A stretch of 64,000 bases of DNA from Halolactibacillus miurensis (lineage in GTDB: Bacteria; Bacillota; Bacilli; Bacillales; Amphibacillaceae). Under the pieces are notes generated by a model. The model saw nothing but the letters and a program-made list of their open reading frames with translations. It was not told the DNA's origin and searched no databases. Position numbers and translations under genes: made by a program. Location: contig NZ_FPAI01000011.1 of NCBI RefSeq assembly GCF_900116255.1, forward strand, positions 1-64,000, written 5' to 3'. The stretch's first letter is position 1, and each line of letters starts with the position of its first letter. Positions 8,334 to 16,932 of this stretch are shown here, in pieces.

Positions 8334-9644
8334 ATGAGAAAATCAACCGTAGCTATTGTCGGTCGACCGAACGTTGGTAAATCGACTATATTTAATCGAT
8401 TAGTTGGTGAAAGAATTTCAATTGTAGAAGATGTACCAGGTGTGACACGTGACCGAATTTACTCTCAAGCAGAGTGGCTGACAACGTCATTTAATTTAAT
8501 TGACACAGGAGGGATTGAACTAGGCGACGAGCCCCTCCTTGTCCAGATGCGCGAACAAGCGGATGTCGCGATTCAGGAAGCGGACGTGATTATCTTTATT
8601 GTTAATGGACGCGAAGGTATTACAGCGGCCGATGAAGAAGTCGCGAAAATTTTGTACAAGTCTAATAAGCCGGTTGTATTAGCCGTCAATAAAGTAGATA
8701 ACCCAGAAATGCGAGAAAGTGTTTATGAGTTTTACAGCTTAGGATTTGGAGAGCCCTACCCGATTTCAGGAACGCACGGGTTAGGGTTAGGGGACATGCT
8801 GGATGCGGTGATTGGTCATTTCCCTACCCTTGAGACAGAGGAAAAAGATCTCGATACGATTTATTTTAGCCTTATTGGTCGACCTAATGTCGGTAAATCA
8901 TCACTTGTGAATGCGATTTTAAACGAAGAACGTGTCATCGTCAGTAATATCGCGGGCACGACTCGTGACGCAATCGATACGCCGTTTAAACGCGATGATC
9001 AAGATTATGTCATCATTGATACAGCTGGTATGAGAAAACGCGGGAAGATCTATGAATCAACCGAGCGCTACAGCATTTTACGTGCTTTAAAAGCCATCGA
9101 ACGTTCAGACGTTGTCTTGACACTTATTGATGCTGAAGAAGGCATCATTGAACAAGATAAAAAAATTGCGGGTTATGCTCATCAAGCTGGTAAGGCGATT
9201 GTCATTGTCGTGAATAAATGGGATACCGTTGAGTCAGATGAAAAAGCAATGAAAGCATTTGAGGAAAAAGTTCGTGTTCACTTCCCATTCTTAGATTATG
9301 CACCTATCGTCTTTTTATCAGCACTAACGAAGAAAAGAACACACAAATTAATTCCTGAAGTGAAAAAAGTCAGTGAAAATCATGCGATTCGCGTTGAAAC
9401 GAACGTCTTGAATGATGTGATTATGGATGCCGTTGCGATGAATCCAACGCCAACAATGAATGGTAAACGATTAAAAATACTTTATGCGACACAAGTAGCG
9501 GTGAAACCACCTGCTTTCGTTGTTTTTGTCAACGATCCCGAACTGATGCACTTCTCCTATGAACGTTTTTTAGAGAATCGTATTCGTGATGCCTTTGGTT
9601 TTGAAGGAACACCTATAAAAATATTTGCCCGCAGACGTAGCTGA
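8334..9644 (+). CDS. der: ribosome biogenesis GTPase Der (EngA)
   Basis: A 436-residue essential GTPase for 50S ribosomal subunit assembly, exactly the B. subtilis Der length. It has two tandem GTPase domains, with GRPNVGKST at about 10-18 and DTGG in the first, then GRPNVGKSS near 182 and DTAGM in the second. The C-terminal KH-like domain (about 350-436) ends in FARRR. The start at ATG 8334 follows GAAAGGATG. It stands alone behind an intergenic region and is followed 11 bp later by gpsA. Confidence 0.97.
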   Translation: MRKSTVAIVGRPNVGKSTIFNRLVGERISIVEDVPGVTRDRIYSQAEWLTTSFNLIDTGGIELGDEPLLVQMREQADVAIQEADVIIFIVNGREGITAADEEVAKILYKSNKPVVLAVNKVDNPEMRESVYEFYSLGFGEPYPISGTHGLGLGDMLDAVIGHFPTLETEEKDLDTIYFSLIGRPNVGKSSLVNAILNEERVIVSNIAGTTRDAIDTPFKRDDQDYVIIDTAGMRKRGKIYESTERYSILRALKAIERSDVVLTLIDAEEGIIEQDKKIAGYAHQAGKAIVIVVNKWDTVESDEKAMKAFEEKVRVHFPFLDYAPIVFLSALTKKRTHKLIPEVKKVSENHAIRVETNVLNDVIMDAVAMNPTPTMNGKRLKILYATQVAVKPPAFVVFVNDPELMHFSYERFLENRIRDAFGFEGTPIKIFARRRS

Positions 9645-9655
9645 GGAGGATAATG

Positions 9656-10705
9656 ATGGAAAAAGTAACGGTTTTAGGTGCTGGTAGTTGGGGTACAGCG
9701 CTTGCGCTCGTACTCAACGATAATGGTCATGATGTTTGGTTATGGACGCACTTAGAGGAACATGCTAAAGAAATCAATGAAACCCACCATAACAAAGCTT
9801 ATTTGAATAACGTAGAAATTCCGGAAACAATCACGGTCACAAGTCATTTGACTGAAGCTGTGAAAGATACGACTGCGCTCGTATTTGTCTTACCGACCAA
9901 AGCAATTCGTCCGGTTTGTCAACAAGTGAAACAAGTGTTAGACCATCACGTCACCATTATTCATGGAACAAAAGGGATTGAACCAGAGACGTTTAAACGC
10001 GTCTCAGAGATGATGGAAGAAGAATTGACTAAAGCATACTTCGATGAGGTTGTTGTCCTCTCAGGGCCATCTCATGCAGAGGAAGTAAGCATTAAACAAC
10101 CGACCACGGTGAGTGCTTCTTCATTATCAGAAAAAAGCGCGACGCATGCGCAACACTTATTTATGAACGATCGTTTTCGTGTGTATACGAATAAAGATGT
10201 TGTCGGCGTTGAACTTGGAGGCTCACTTAAAAACATCATTGCCTTAGGGGCTGGTATTTCAGATGGTTTAGGATATGGTGATAACGCTAAGGCTGCCTTA
10301 GTCACGCGAGGACTTGCAGAAATTGCACGTCTTGGAACAGCGATGGGAGCCGATCCTCTGACCTTTATCGGTCTAACCGGTATTGGTGACTTAATTGTGA
10401 CTTCAACAAGTCAACATAGCCGTAACTGGCGAGCAGGGAACCTTTTAGCCAAAGGTGGTTCACTCGATGACATTTTACAAGAGATGGGGATGGTCGTTGA
10501 AGGTGTAAGAACCGCTAAAGCGGCCTATCAGTTAGCGAAAGAAAAGGGTATTGATATGCCAATTACCTCTGGTATCTATCAGATTTTATTTGAGAATGTC
10601 GATCCTCAAGCAATGGTTGATCAATTAATGACGCGTCAAAGACGTCCAGAAACAGATGAAATTCATGAGATGTTAAAAGCGCATTATTTAAAACAAGAAC
10701 AATAA
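9656..10705 (+). CDS. gpsA: glycerol-3-phosphate dehydrogenase [NAD(P)+]
   Basis: A 349-residue cytosolic enzyme that reduces dihydroxyacetone phosphate to sn-glycerol 3-phosphate for phospholipid synthesis. The N-terminal Rossmann motif is GAGSWGTALA, and the catalytic-domain lysine region is GVELGGSLKNIIALGAG near residue 190. GGAGGA at 9645-9650 favours ATG 9656 over ATG 9653. It follows der directly, as in B. subtilis. Confidence 0.95.
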   Translation: MEKVTVLGAGSWGTALALVLNDNGHDVWLWTHLEEHAKEINETHHNKAYLNNVEIPETITVTSHLTEAVKDTTALVFVLPTKAIRPVCQQVKQVLDHHVTIIHGTKGIEPETFKRVSEMMEEELTKAYFDEVVVLSGPSHAEEVSIKQPTTVSASSLSEKSATHAQHLFMNDRFRVYTNKDVVGVELGGSLKNIIALGAGISDGLGYGDNAKAALVTRGLAEIARLGTAMGADPLTFIGLTGIGDLIVTSTSQHSRNWRAGNLLAKGGSLDDILQEMGMVVEGVRTAKAAYQLAKEKGIDMPITSGIYQILFENVDPQAMVDQLMTRQRRPETDEIHEMLKAHYLKQEQ

Positions 10706-10739
10706 TCTTATGACTAAATAAATACGTTTAATTTTTTAC

Positions 10740-10767
10740 ACATATACACCTTCTCTTGCATATAGTA
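10740..10767 (+). promoter_or_regulatory. predicted sigma-K promoter of spoVIF
   Basis: CATATAGTA (10759-10767) fits the sigma-K -10 CATA-n3-TA, and AC lies 17 bp upstream at 10740-10741. The start point would be near 10773, at the beginning of the 3' arm of the hairpin. An identical AC-N17-CATATAGTA occurs upstream of the YqfQ-like gene at 54966-54993. Confidence 0.55.
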
Positions 10768-10795
10768 AGTATTATGCAAGGGAGGTGTATTTTTT
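10744..10795 (+). terminator. gpsA terminator that also carries the spoVIF ribosome binding site
   Basis: ATACACCT-TCT-CTTGCATA (10744-10762) pairs with TATGCAAG-GG-AGGTGTAT (10773-10790), giving 8+8 bp around a small internal loop, followed by six T. The 3' arm contains GGGAGGTG, the ribosome binding site of the next gene, so the hairpin can both terminate gpsA mRNA and hide that site. Confidence 0.75.
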
Positions 10796-11054
10796 GGATC
10801 AAAAACAAATTGAACAGTTTATGGGCTACATTGAACGTCATACGTCTTTATCTGCGGATGATATTTTAAAGGTCGTACAGTCAGTTGATCATGCTGATTT
10901 CAGCGATGAGACGACGGTGCACGGACTGGTAGAGACTTTAGAACGTCTCACGCATAAAGAATTATCACCTCAGAAGAAACAAGAGGTCATCCGCATTATA
11001 ACTTCTAATCAGCAACAATCGGGATTGTTGTCACTATTAAAGTTCTTCCACTAA
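10794..11054 (+). CDS. spoVIF: stage VI sporulation protein F-like protein
   Basis: An 86-residue soluble protein. The pattern DDILKVVQSVDHADFSDE-TVHGLVETL-R-T followed by KK-EVIRIITSN matches the SpoVIF (YjcC) family, whose B. subtilis member is of similar size, acts late in the mother cell and is needed for proper coat assembly. In B. subtilis the gene is not beside spoIVA, so its place here between gpsA and spoIVA is a difference. The start is TTG 10794 after AAGGGAGGTG, and the TTG lies inside the T-run of the upstream terminator. The GTG at 10785 is within the ribosome binding site. Confidence 0.78.
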   Translation: MDQKQIEQFMGYIERHTSLSADDILKVVQSVDHADFSDETTVHGLVETLERLTHKELSPQKKQEVIRIITSNQQQSGLLSLLKFFH

Positions 11055-11071
11055 CAAATTCATGATTCGAT

Positions 11072-11101
11072 GCATAAACCTCCCCCTACTCATCATACGC
11101 T
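11072..11101 (+). promoter_or_regulatory. predicted sigma-E promoter of spoIVA
   Basis: GCATAAA (11072-11078) fits the sigma-E -35 (KMATATT type), and CATACGCT (11094-11101) fits the -10 CATACAnT, with a 15-bp spacer. spoIVA is a known sigma-E gene in B. subtilis. The start point would fall near 11107. Confidence 0.6.
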
Positions 11102-11135
11102 TTAATATGAGCAGCTTGTCTTGAGATAGGGGAGG
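11079..11135 (+). promoter_or_regulatory. inverted repeat sequestering the spoIVA ribosome binding site
   Basis: CCTCCCC-C-TA-CTCA (11079-11092) pairs with TGAG-A-TA-GGGGAGG (11122-11135): 13 bp with two single-base bulges and a GC-rich 7-bp core. The 3' arm is the spoIVA Shine-Dalgarno. The 5' arm lies between the -35 and -10 of the predicted sigma-E promoter, so it is present only in read-through RNA. Confidence 0.6.
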
Positions 11136-11141
11136 ATTTAA

Positions 11142-12620
11142 ATGGATAATGAGGCAGTCTTAAAAGATATTTCACTGAGAACAGATGGCGATATTTATTT
11201 AGGTGTTGTGGGTGCAGTCAGAACGGGTAAATCAACGTTTATTAAGCGATTTATGGAACGGGTGGTTTTACCACACATTAGCGATTTCTCAGAACGCGAA
11301 CGAACAAAAGACGAACTACCACAAAGTGCTAAAGGTCGAACAATTATGACAACTGAACCAAAATTTGTCCCGAATCAAGCGGTGCAATTATCGGTCGATG
11401 AGGGGTTTGATGTCAGAATTCGCTTAGTGGATTGTGTCGGTTATATTATTGATGAAGCCCAAGGTTTTGAGGATGAACATGGCCCGCGGATGATTCACAC
11501 CCCGTGGTTTGATGAAGCCATACCTTTTAAAGATGCGGCTGAAATTGGTACAAGAAAGGTAATTCAAGACCATTCAACGATCGGTGTCGTTTTATCAACG
11601 GATGGTAGTTTTGGTGAAATTCCAAGAAGCCACTATGTTGAAGCAGAAGAAAAAGTGGTCAGTGAGTTAAAAGAAGTCGGTAAACCGTTCATTATGGTGT
11701 TAAATACAACCAAACCAACGAGCGAAGATACCTTATACTTACGTGATACGTTAAAAGAAAATTATGATATTCCGGTTATTCCTTTAAATGTTGAGGAAAG
11801 CACAGAAGAAGAATTATACGCGATTTTACGCGAAGCGTTATTTGAATTCCCAGTATTGGAACTAAATGTGCAATTACCAGAATGGGTGTTGACCTTACAT
11901 GATACGCACTGGTTACGGCAACATTTTAACCAAGCGATTAGTGAGACATTAAAAGAAATCAAACGATTACGAGATGTTGAAGAAATGATTCAAGCCTTTC
12001 GGACGTATGATTATATTAGTGAAGCCCATATAAATACAATGGAAATGGGGCAGGGCATTGCCTCGATTGATTTAGATACGACCGATGACATTTATGACCG
12101 CGTCTTAACGGAAATGATTGGCGAAGAAATTGAATCCAAAGCTCAATTTATAAAATTAATGCACCGTTTAACCTTAGCAGAAAAAGAGTATCGCGAAGTA
12201 GAAGGGGCACTACAGATGGTCAAGCAAACCGGTTATGGTGTCAGTAGTCCACAATTAGAAGATATGACGTTAGACGAACCGGAAATTATTAAACAAGGTC
12301 AGCGCTACGGTGTGAAACTTCATGCGAAAGCTCCATCGATTCATATGATTAAAGTTGATGTAACCTCGGAATTTGCGCCGATTATTGGGACGGAAAGTCA
12401 AGGTGAAGAATTGATTCGCTATTTGATGCGAGACTATGAATCCGATCCATTATCGATATGGGACCGTGAAGTTTTTGGTCGCTCACTTAGTGCGATTGTA
12501 AGAGACGGCATTCAAGCGAAACTCGCGTTAATGCCAGAGAATGCAAGAGAAAAACTCCAACTGTCACTGACAAAGATCGTCAATGAAGGGCATGGCGGTT
12601 TGATTGCGATTGTTTTATAA
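11142..12620 (+). CDS. spoIVA: stage IV sporulation protein A, coat morphogenetic ATPase
   Basis: 492 residues, exactly the B. subtilis SpoIVA length. It is the ATPase that polymerises on the forespore surface as the basement layer of the spore coat. The Walker A motif GAVRTGKST is at residues 24-32, with DCVGY as the downstream switch region, and the C-terminus ends in a hydrophobic stretch (GGLIAIVL) as needed for membrane targeting with SpoVM. ATG 11142 follows TAGGGGAGGA with 6-nt spacing. Its presence is the strongest sign that the organism forms endospores. Confidence 0.97.
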   Translation: MDNEAVLKDISLRTDGDIYLGVVGAVRTGKSTFIKRFMERVVLPHISDFSERERTKDELPQSAKGRTIMTTEPKFVPNQAVQLSVDEGFDVRIRLVDCVGYIIDEAQGFEDEHGPRMIHTPWFDEAIPFKDAAEIGTRKVIQDHSTIGVVLSTDGSFGEIPRSHYVEAEEKVVSELKEVGKPFIMVLNTTKPTSEDTLYLRDTLKENYDIPVIPLNVEESTEEELYAILREALFEFPVLELNVQLPEWVLTLHDTHWLRQHFNQAISETLKEIKRLRDVEEMIQAFRTYDYISEAHINTMEMGQGIASIDLDTTDDIYDRVLTEMIGEEIESKAQFIKLMHRLTLAEKEYREVEGALQMVKQTGYGVSSPQLEDMTLDEPEIIKQGQRYGVKLHAKAPSIHMIKVDVTSEFAPIIGTESQGEELIRYLMRDYESDPLSIWDREVFGRSLSAIVRDGIQAKLALMPENAREKLQLSLTKIVNEGHGGLIAIVL

Positions 12621-12626
12621 TTGAAG

Positions 12627-12652
12627 CGTACGGCTTTGCCGTACGTTTTTTT
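12627..12652 (+). terminator. terminator after spoIVA
   Basis: CGTACGGC and GCCGTACG form a perfect 8-bp stem with a TTT loop, followed by seven T. Confidence 0.95.
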
Positions 12653-12826
12653 AAAATGCATGTTTAAAACGAAAACAGTAGGGAAAACTGAGGATGAGCT
12701 TCTGTCATTGAGTCGTAACAAGTGCCATTATTGCTAGTAAAAAGGCTGAAATTAAGTGTTTTAAGGTAAAAAATGGGTGATAATTAACGAGAATGGGTTA
12801 TTTTTCATTCTTTCTTTCGATTTTTG

Positions 12827-12855
12827 TTGAATTTATGGTAAAAGTCGTATATTAT
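12827..12855 (+). promoter_or_regulatory. sigma-A promoter of hbs
   Basis: TTGAAT (12827-12832) and TATTAT (12850-12855) are 17 bp apart. This gives a leader of about 115 nt before hbs. Confidence 0.7.
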
Positions 12856-12861
12856 AAGGCT

Positions 12862-12960
12862 TGTCACCGATTTATTTGTGACAGAAGTATAGAATTGCAG
12901 AAACTTGTGAACGAATGGATTAAACACCATTTAAATTCTCATGCTTCATGAATTTAAATG
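12862..12960 (+). promoter_or_regulatory. structured hbs 5' leader
   Basis: TGTCAC/GTGACA forms a stem-loop at or next to the predicted 5' end (12862-12883). A perfect 11-bp inverted repeat, CATTTAAATTC/GAATTTAAATG (12928-12960), ends one base before the GGGAGGAGGTG ribosome binding site. The two may protect the mRNA and keep the ribosome binding site open. The stretch between the spoIVA terminator and the promoter (12653-12826) holds nothing recognised. Confidence 0.5.
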
Positions 12961-12978
12961 CGGGAGGAGGTGAATATC

Positions 12979-13251
12979 ATGAACAAGACAGATCTAATTA
13001 ATGCTGTAGCTGAAAAAAGCGAACTTTCTAAAAAAGACGCAACTAAAGCTGTTGATGCAGTTTTTGAATCAATCATGGATTCACTTAAAGATGGTGAAAA
13101 AGTACAATTAATTGGTTTTGGTAACTTTGAAGTGCGTGATCGTGCAGCTCGTAAAGGCCGCAACCCACAAACTGGTGCTGAGATTGAAATCCCAGCAAGC
13201 AAAGTACCTGCTTTTAAACCAGGTAAAGCCCTTAAAGATATCGTAAAATAA
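12979..13251 (+). CDS. hbs: DNA-binding protein HU (HBsu)
   Basis: A 90-residue histone-like nucleoid protein. It contains the HU signature [21 protein letters not shown] and the conserved proline-bearing arm region, ending in [11 protein letters not shown]. The start at ATG 12979 follows a strong GGGAGGAGGTG. The in-frame ATG at 12958 falls in the leader hairpin and is rejected. It stands between spoIVA and mtrB as in B. subtilis. It is probably highly expressed, given its good promoter, strong ribosome binding site and flanking terminators. Confidence 0.96.
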   Translation: MNKTDLINAVAEKSELSKKDATKAVDAVFESIMDSLKDGEKVQLIGFGNFEVRDRAARKGRNPQTGAEIEIPASKVPAFKPGKALKDIVK

Positions 13252-13270
13252 TGTTACATAGGGCTACTTA

Positions 13271-13299
13271 GAGGATGCAGCTTTCTGCATCCTCTTTTT
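13271..13299 (+). terminator. terminator after hbs
   Basis: GAGGATGCAG/CTGCATCCTC is a perfect 10-bp stem with a CTTT loop and a TTTTT tail. Confidence 0.95.
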
Positions 13300-13325
13300 A
13301 CATCTAAAATGAAAGGGTGACCAAC

Positions 13326-13550
13326 ATGCAACCAGATTACATGATCATTAAAGCATTAGAAAATGGTGTTCAAGTCATCGGTTTGACCCGAGGGCAATCA
13401 ACGAAATTTCATCACTCAGAGAAGTTAGATGAAGGAGAAGTACTTGTTGTACAATTTACCGAACATACATCAGCAATTAAGGTCAAAGGACATGCCGAAA
13501 TTAAGTCGGGTTATGGAGATATTACAAGTGGACGAACAGTTCAAACGTGA
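13326..13550 (+). CDS. mtrB: trp RNA-binding attenuation protein TRAP
   Basis: A 74-residue protein of the 11-subunit ring TRAP, which binds tryptophan and GAG/UAG repeats in RNA to attenuate trp genes. Conserved stretches include [19 protein letters not shown] and [16 protein letters not shown]. The lysines of the RNA-binding KKR triad are present, and the arginine is replaced by lysine (KVKG for KVRG). The start at ATG 13326 follows AAAGGGTGA. Neither folE (the usual partner) upstream nor a trp operon in the aro cluster downstream is present. The downstream hepS-hepT gene starts inside its 3' end. Confidence 0.95.
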   Translation: MQPDYMIIKALENGVQVIGLTRGQSTKFHHSEKLDEGEVLVVQFTEHTSAIKVKGHAEIKSGYGDITSGRTVQT

Positions 13551-14817
13551 TCTCCATCGATTAGTGGCACATAAAATGAATGGGATGTTGTCGACAGATG
13601 AAACAGGTCTGATTGATACGTGTCTTTTGTCTATAGAAGGAGCGACCGTAGACCAAGAAGTTGTGATACATTGCCTGATACCAACACTCTATCTCATGCG
13701 TAGTCTTACCTGTCATCAGGTAACAGATGGCGTGTTAAGGGAAAATGTCCTTCAAGGAGATTATTATAGTAGTCTCTTTTACCGCTATATGGTTCAGCAC
13801 CATTCACTCAGGACGTTAAAACGGGTATTAAAGGTGCTTCAATCGACTTACCTAGCCAATGTGTCTAATCAACAGAATAGACCGGCACCGCTTCAATATT
13901 TTCACTTATTATGGCAAGGTGATGACACACCAGAAGGACACCGATCACATCATCCAGTTTCGTTGTCAGACGTTAAAACGCTCGATACATATAAGCAGCA
14001 AGTCAAAATAGAAATGGTGTCTCTTTTTACAATGTTTGATTCCACACACAATGATGCGCTCAGTGCTTTAATGACTTCAGGTGGGAAACAAACCCGTCTT
14101 ACCTTGTTTTATCACGCTTTAACTAAAGATTCGTCACGACAGCGGGATTTATTATCTATCGGGATCGCGATTGAAGGCATACATCTGGCCAGTTTAATTC
14201 ATGATGACATTATTGACCAAGCAGATATGAGACGTCATCAACAAACGTTACATGAAAAGTTCACTCCTTATACGGCTTTACATATGGGAAATGCCATTTT
14301 CACTCAAAGTTTGCTTGCACTTGCCGATATAGAGGATAGAGAAGTTCACCGCGTGTTTAGTCGACTGTTTTATCAAATGGTCCACGGAGAAATACAACAA
14401 CAATCTAACCGCTACAACTGCCACGTATCAACGTATCGCTACTTGAAAGTCATCCGAGATAAAACCGCGCTCTTTGTTGAAAGCATTTTGTACTTGGCAG
14501 GTTATTTATCAGGCTATACAAATGACACATTAAGGCATTTTCGTCGAAGTGGTTATTATATCGGAATGGCTTATCAACTAAAAGATGATATATTCGACTA
14601 TACATCAACAGCAGCCACACTTGGTAAACCAGTCGCGAGTGATCAGAAAAATGGTTATTATACATTGGCTAGTGCTGTAAATGGGCCAAGACAAACAACA
14701 CAGTTGGCCCACCGGTTTATTGAACGCGCACTGATTGAACTGCGGCAGTTACCGACCGACATAGATCAACGTGAACTGATCTATTATACAACCATCCTTT
14801 ATAAACGCACGCGGTAA
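13528..14817 (+). CDS. hepST: fused heptaprenyl diphosphate synthase, HepS-HepT
   Basis: One continuous frame of about 429 residues. The N-terminal half (about 1-150) resembles component I HepS, with the marker [10 protein letters not shown] at residues 77-86. The C-terminal half (about 155-429) is a polyprenyl synthase like component II HepT, with first aspartate-rich motif DDIID (226-230), second motif DDIFD (353-357), KTALF and GKPVASD. In Bacillus these are two genes separated by menG, and here menG is absent. Some prenyl-synthase positions are altered: GGKQTRL replaces GGKRxRP, and GNAIF replaces GDYL. The best start is GTG 13528, nine bases after GGAG, overlapping mtrB by 23 bp. ATGs at 13492 and 13513 are alternatives. 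The predicted product is C35 diphosphate, or another chain length. Confidence 0.85.
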   Translation: MDEQFKRDLHRLVAHKMNGMLSTDETGLIDTCLLSIEGATVDQEVVIHCLIPTLYLMRSLTCHQVTDGVLRENVLQGDYYSSLFYRYMVQHHSLRTLKRVLKVLQSTYLANVSNQQNRPAPLQYFHLLWQGDDTPEGHRSHHPVSLSDVKTLDTYKQQVKIEMVSLFTMFDSTHNDALSALMTSGGKQTRLTLFYHALTKDSSRQRDLLSIGIAIEGIHLASLIHDDIIDQADMRRHQQTLHEKFTPYTALHMGNAIFTQSLLALADIEDREVHRVFSRLFYQMVHGEIQQQSNRYNCHVSTYRYLKVIRDKTALFVESILYLAGYLSGYTNDTLRHFRRSGYYIGMAYQLKDDIFDYTSTAATLGKPVASDQKNGYYTLASAVNGPRQTTQLAHRFIERALIELRQLPTDIDQRELIYYTTILYKRTR

Positions 14818-14820
14818 TGA

Positions 14821-15624
<804 letters not shown>

Positions 15625-15627
15625 TCG

Positions 15628-15653
15628 ATGGAGTAGTGTGCTACTCCATTTTT
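15628..15653 (+). terminator. terminator after cheR
   Basis: ATGGAGTAG/CTACTCCAT is a perfect 9-bp stem with a TGTG loop, then TTTTG. Confidence 0.9.
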
Positions 15654-15724
15654 GTTACATCTGTTTAAAAGTGCGAAAAAAAAGAATAATCTATCAATTT
15701 ATCACACACAACAGTCTAAAGGTA

Positions 15725-15733
15725 TGTTATATT
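15725..15733 (+). promoter_or_regulatory. likely promoter of the aro operon
   Basis: TG-T-TATATT is an extended -10 about 33 bp before the aroC start. No convincing -35 was seen. Confidence 0.4.
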
Positions 15734-15765
15734 AATTTAAAAATAACTTTTGGGGGAGACGGATT

Positions 15766-16932
15766 ATGAGATACTTAACTGCAGGAGAATCCCACGGTAA
15801 ACAATTGACGACGATTGTAGAAGGTTTACCAGCTGGGATGCCACTCACAACAGAAAATATAAATGAATCACTACTAAGACGACAAAAAGGCTATGGCCGT
15901 GGTAAACGGATGCAAATAGAAAAAGATCTTGTTGATATTTGTGGTGGGGTACGCCACGGTTATACACTTGGTTCACCGATTGCGATGGTCGTAAAAAATG
16001 ACGACTTTAAACATTGGGAAGATATTATGGGGGAAGATCCGATAGATCTTGATCAAGCGATTAGACGTACCGTGACACGTCCGCGTCCAGGTCATGCCGA
16101 TTTAAATGGGGCAATTAAATACGGTCACCGTGATATGCGTAATATACTAGAACGCTCATCTGCTCGTGAAACAGGCGCCCGCGTTGCGGCAGGAGCGGTC
16201 GCTAAAACCTTGCTGAATCATCTCGGAGTGAAAATTGTCGGTTATGTGCATGAAATTGCCGGTATTACAGCGAAAGATCAACCGAGCTTAACAATCGATG
16301 AAAAAATCGAAAAATCAGAAGCATCCGATGTCCGTGTATTAGACCGTGATGTCGAACAACCAATACGTGATGCGATTGACCAGGCGAAAAAAGATGGCGA
16401 TTCCATTGGGGGTATTTGTGAAGTTATCGTTGAAGGATTACCAGCCGGTATTGGTTCTTATGTACATTACGACCGTAAGCTGGATGCTCGGTTAGCTTTT
16501 GCGGTACAATCGATTAATGCCTTTAAAGGTGTGGAATTCGGTATTGGCTTTGAAGCGAGTCGTCGACCTGGCTCAAAGGTGCACGATGAAATCATTTGGT
16601 CAGAAGCGACTGGATTTAGTCGACGGACGAATAATTTAGGTGGTTTTGAAGGCGGTATGACCTCAGGAATGCCAATTGTTGTCCGCGGTGTCATGAAACC
16701 TATTCCAACGTTATATAAACCACTCCAATCGGTTGATATCGAATCAAAAGAAGTTTTCAACGCCAGTATCGAACGGTCAGATTCTTGTGCGGTTCCAGCG
16801 GCAGCTGTTGTGATGGAGCATGTCGTTGCTTTTGAGATCGCTAAAGCTATTTTGGAACAGTTCCCACATGATCAATTCAAGAAATTAAAAACAGCTTTTG
16901 ATGACTACCGCGAAGAAGTGCGGTGTTTCTAA
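15766..16932 (+). CDS. aroC: chorismate synthase
   Basis: A 388-residue cytosolic FMN-dependent lyase that makes chorismate from EPSP, the last step of the common aromatic pathway (called aroF in B. subtilis). Family signatures are the N-terminal GESHGKQL, the GYGRGKRM loop and [18 protein letters not shown] near 128-144. [15 protein letters not shown] near the C-terminus is also typical. GGGGGAGA precedes ATG 15766. It is first in a six-gene operon where each stop touches or nearly touches the next start. Confidence 0.97.
   Translation: MRYLTAGESHGKQLTTIVEGLPAGMPLTTENINESLLRRQKGYGRGKRMQIEKDLVDICGGVRHGYTLGSPIAMVVKNDDFKHWEDIMGEDPIDLDQAIRRTVTRPRPGHADLNGAIKYGHRDMRNILERSSARETGARVAAGAVAKTLLNHLGVKIVGYVHEIAGITAKDQPSLTIDEKIEKSEASDVRVLDRDVEQPIRDAIDQAKKDGDSIGGICEVIVEGLPAGIGSYVHYDRKLDARLAFAVQSINAFKGVEFGIGFEASRRPGSKVHDEIIWSEATGFSRRTNNLGGFEGGMTSGMPIVVRGVMKPIPTLYKPLQSVDIESKEVFNASIERSDSCAVPAAAVVMEHVVAFEIAKAILEQFPHDQFKKLKTAFDDYREEVRCF

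Noticed and set aside
10165-10176. GAACGATCGTTT, a LexA-like palindrome
   Set aside because: It lies inside gpsA coding sequence with no promoter near it; such 12-mers occur by chance.
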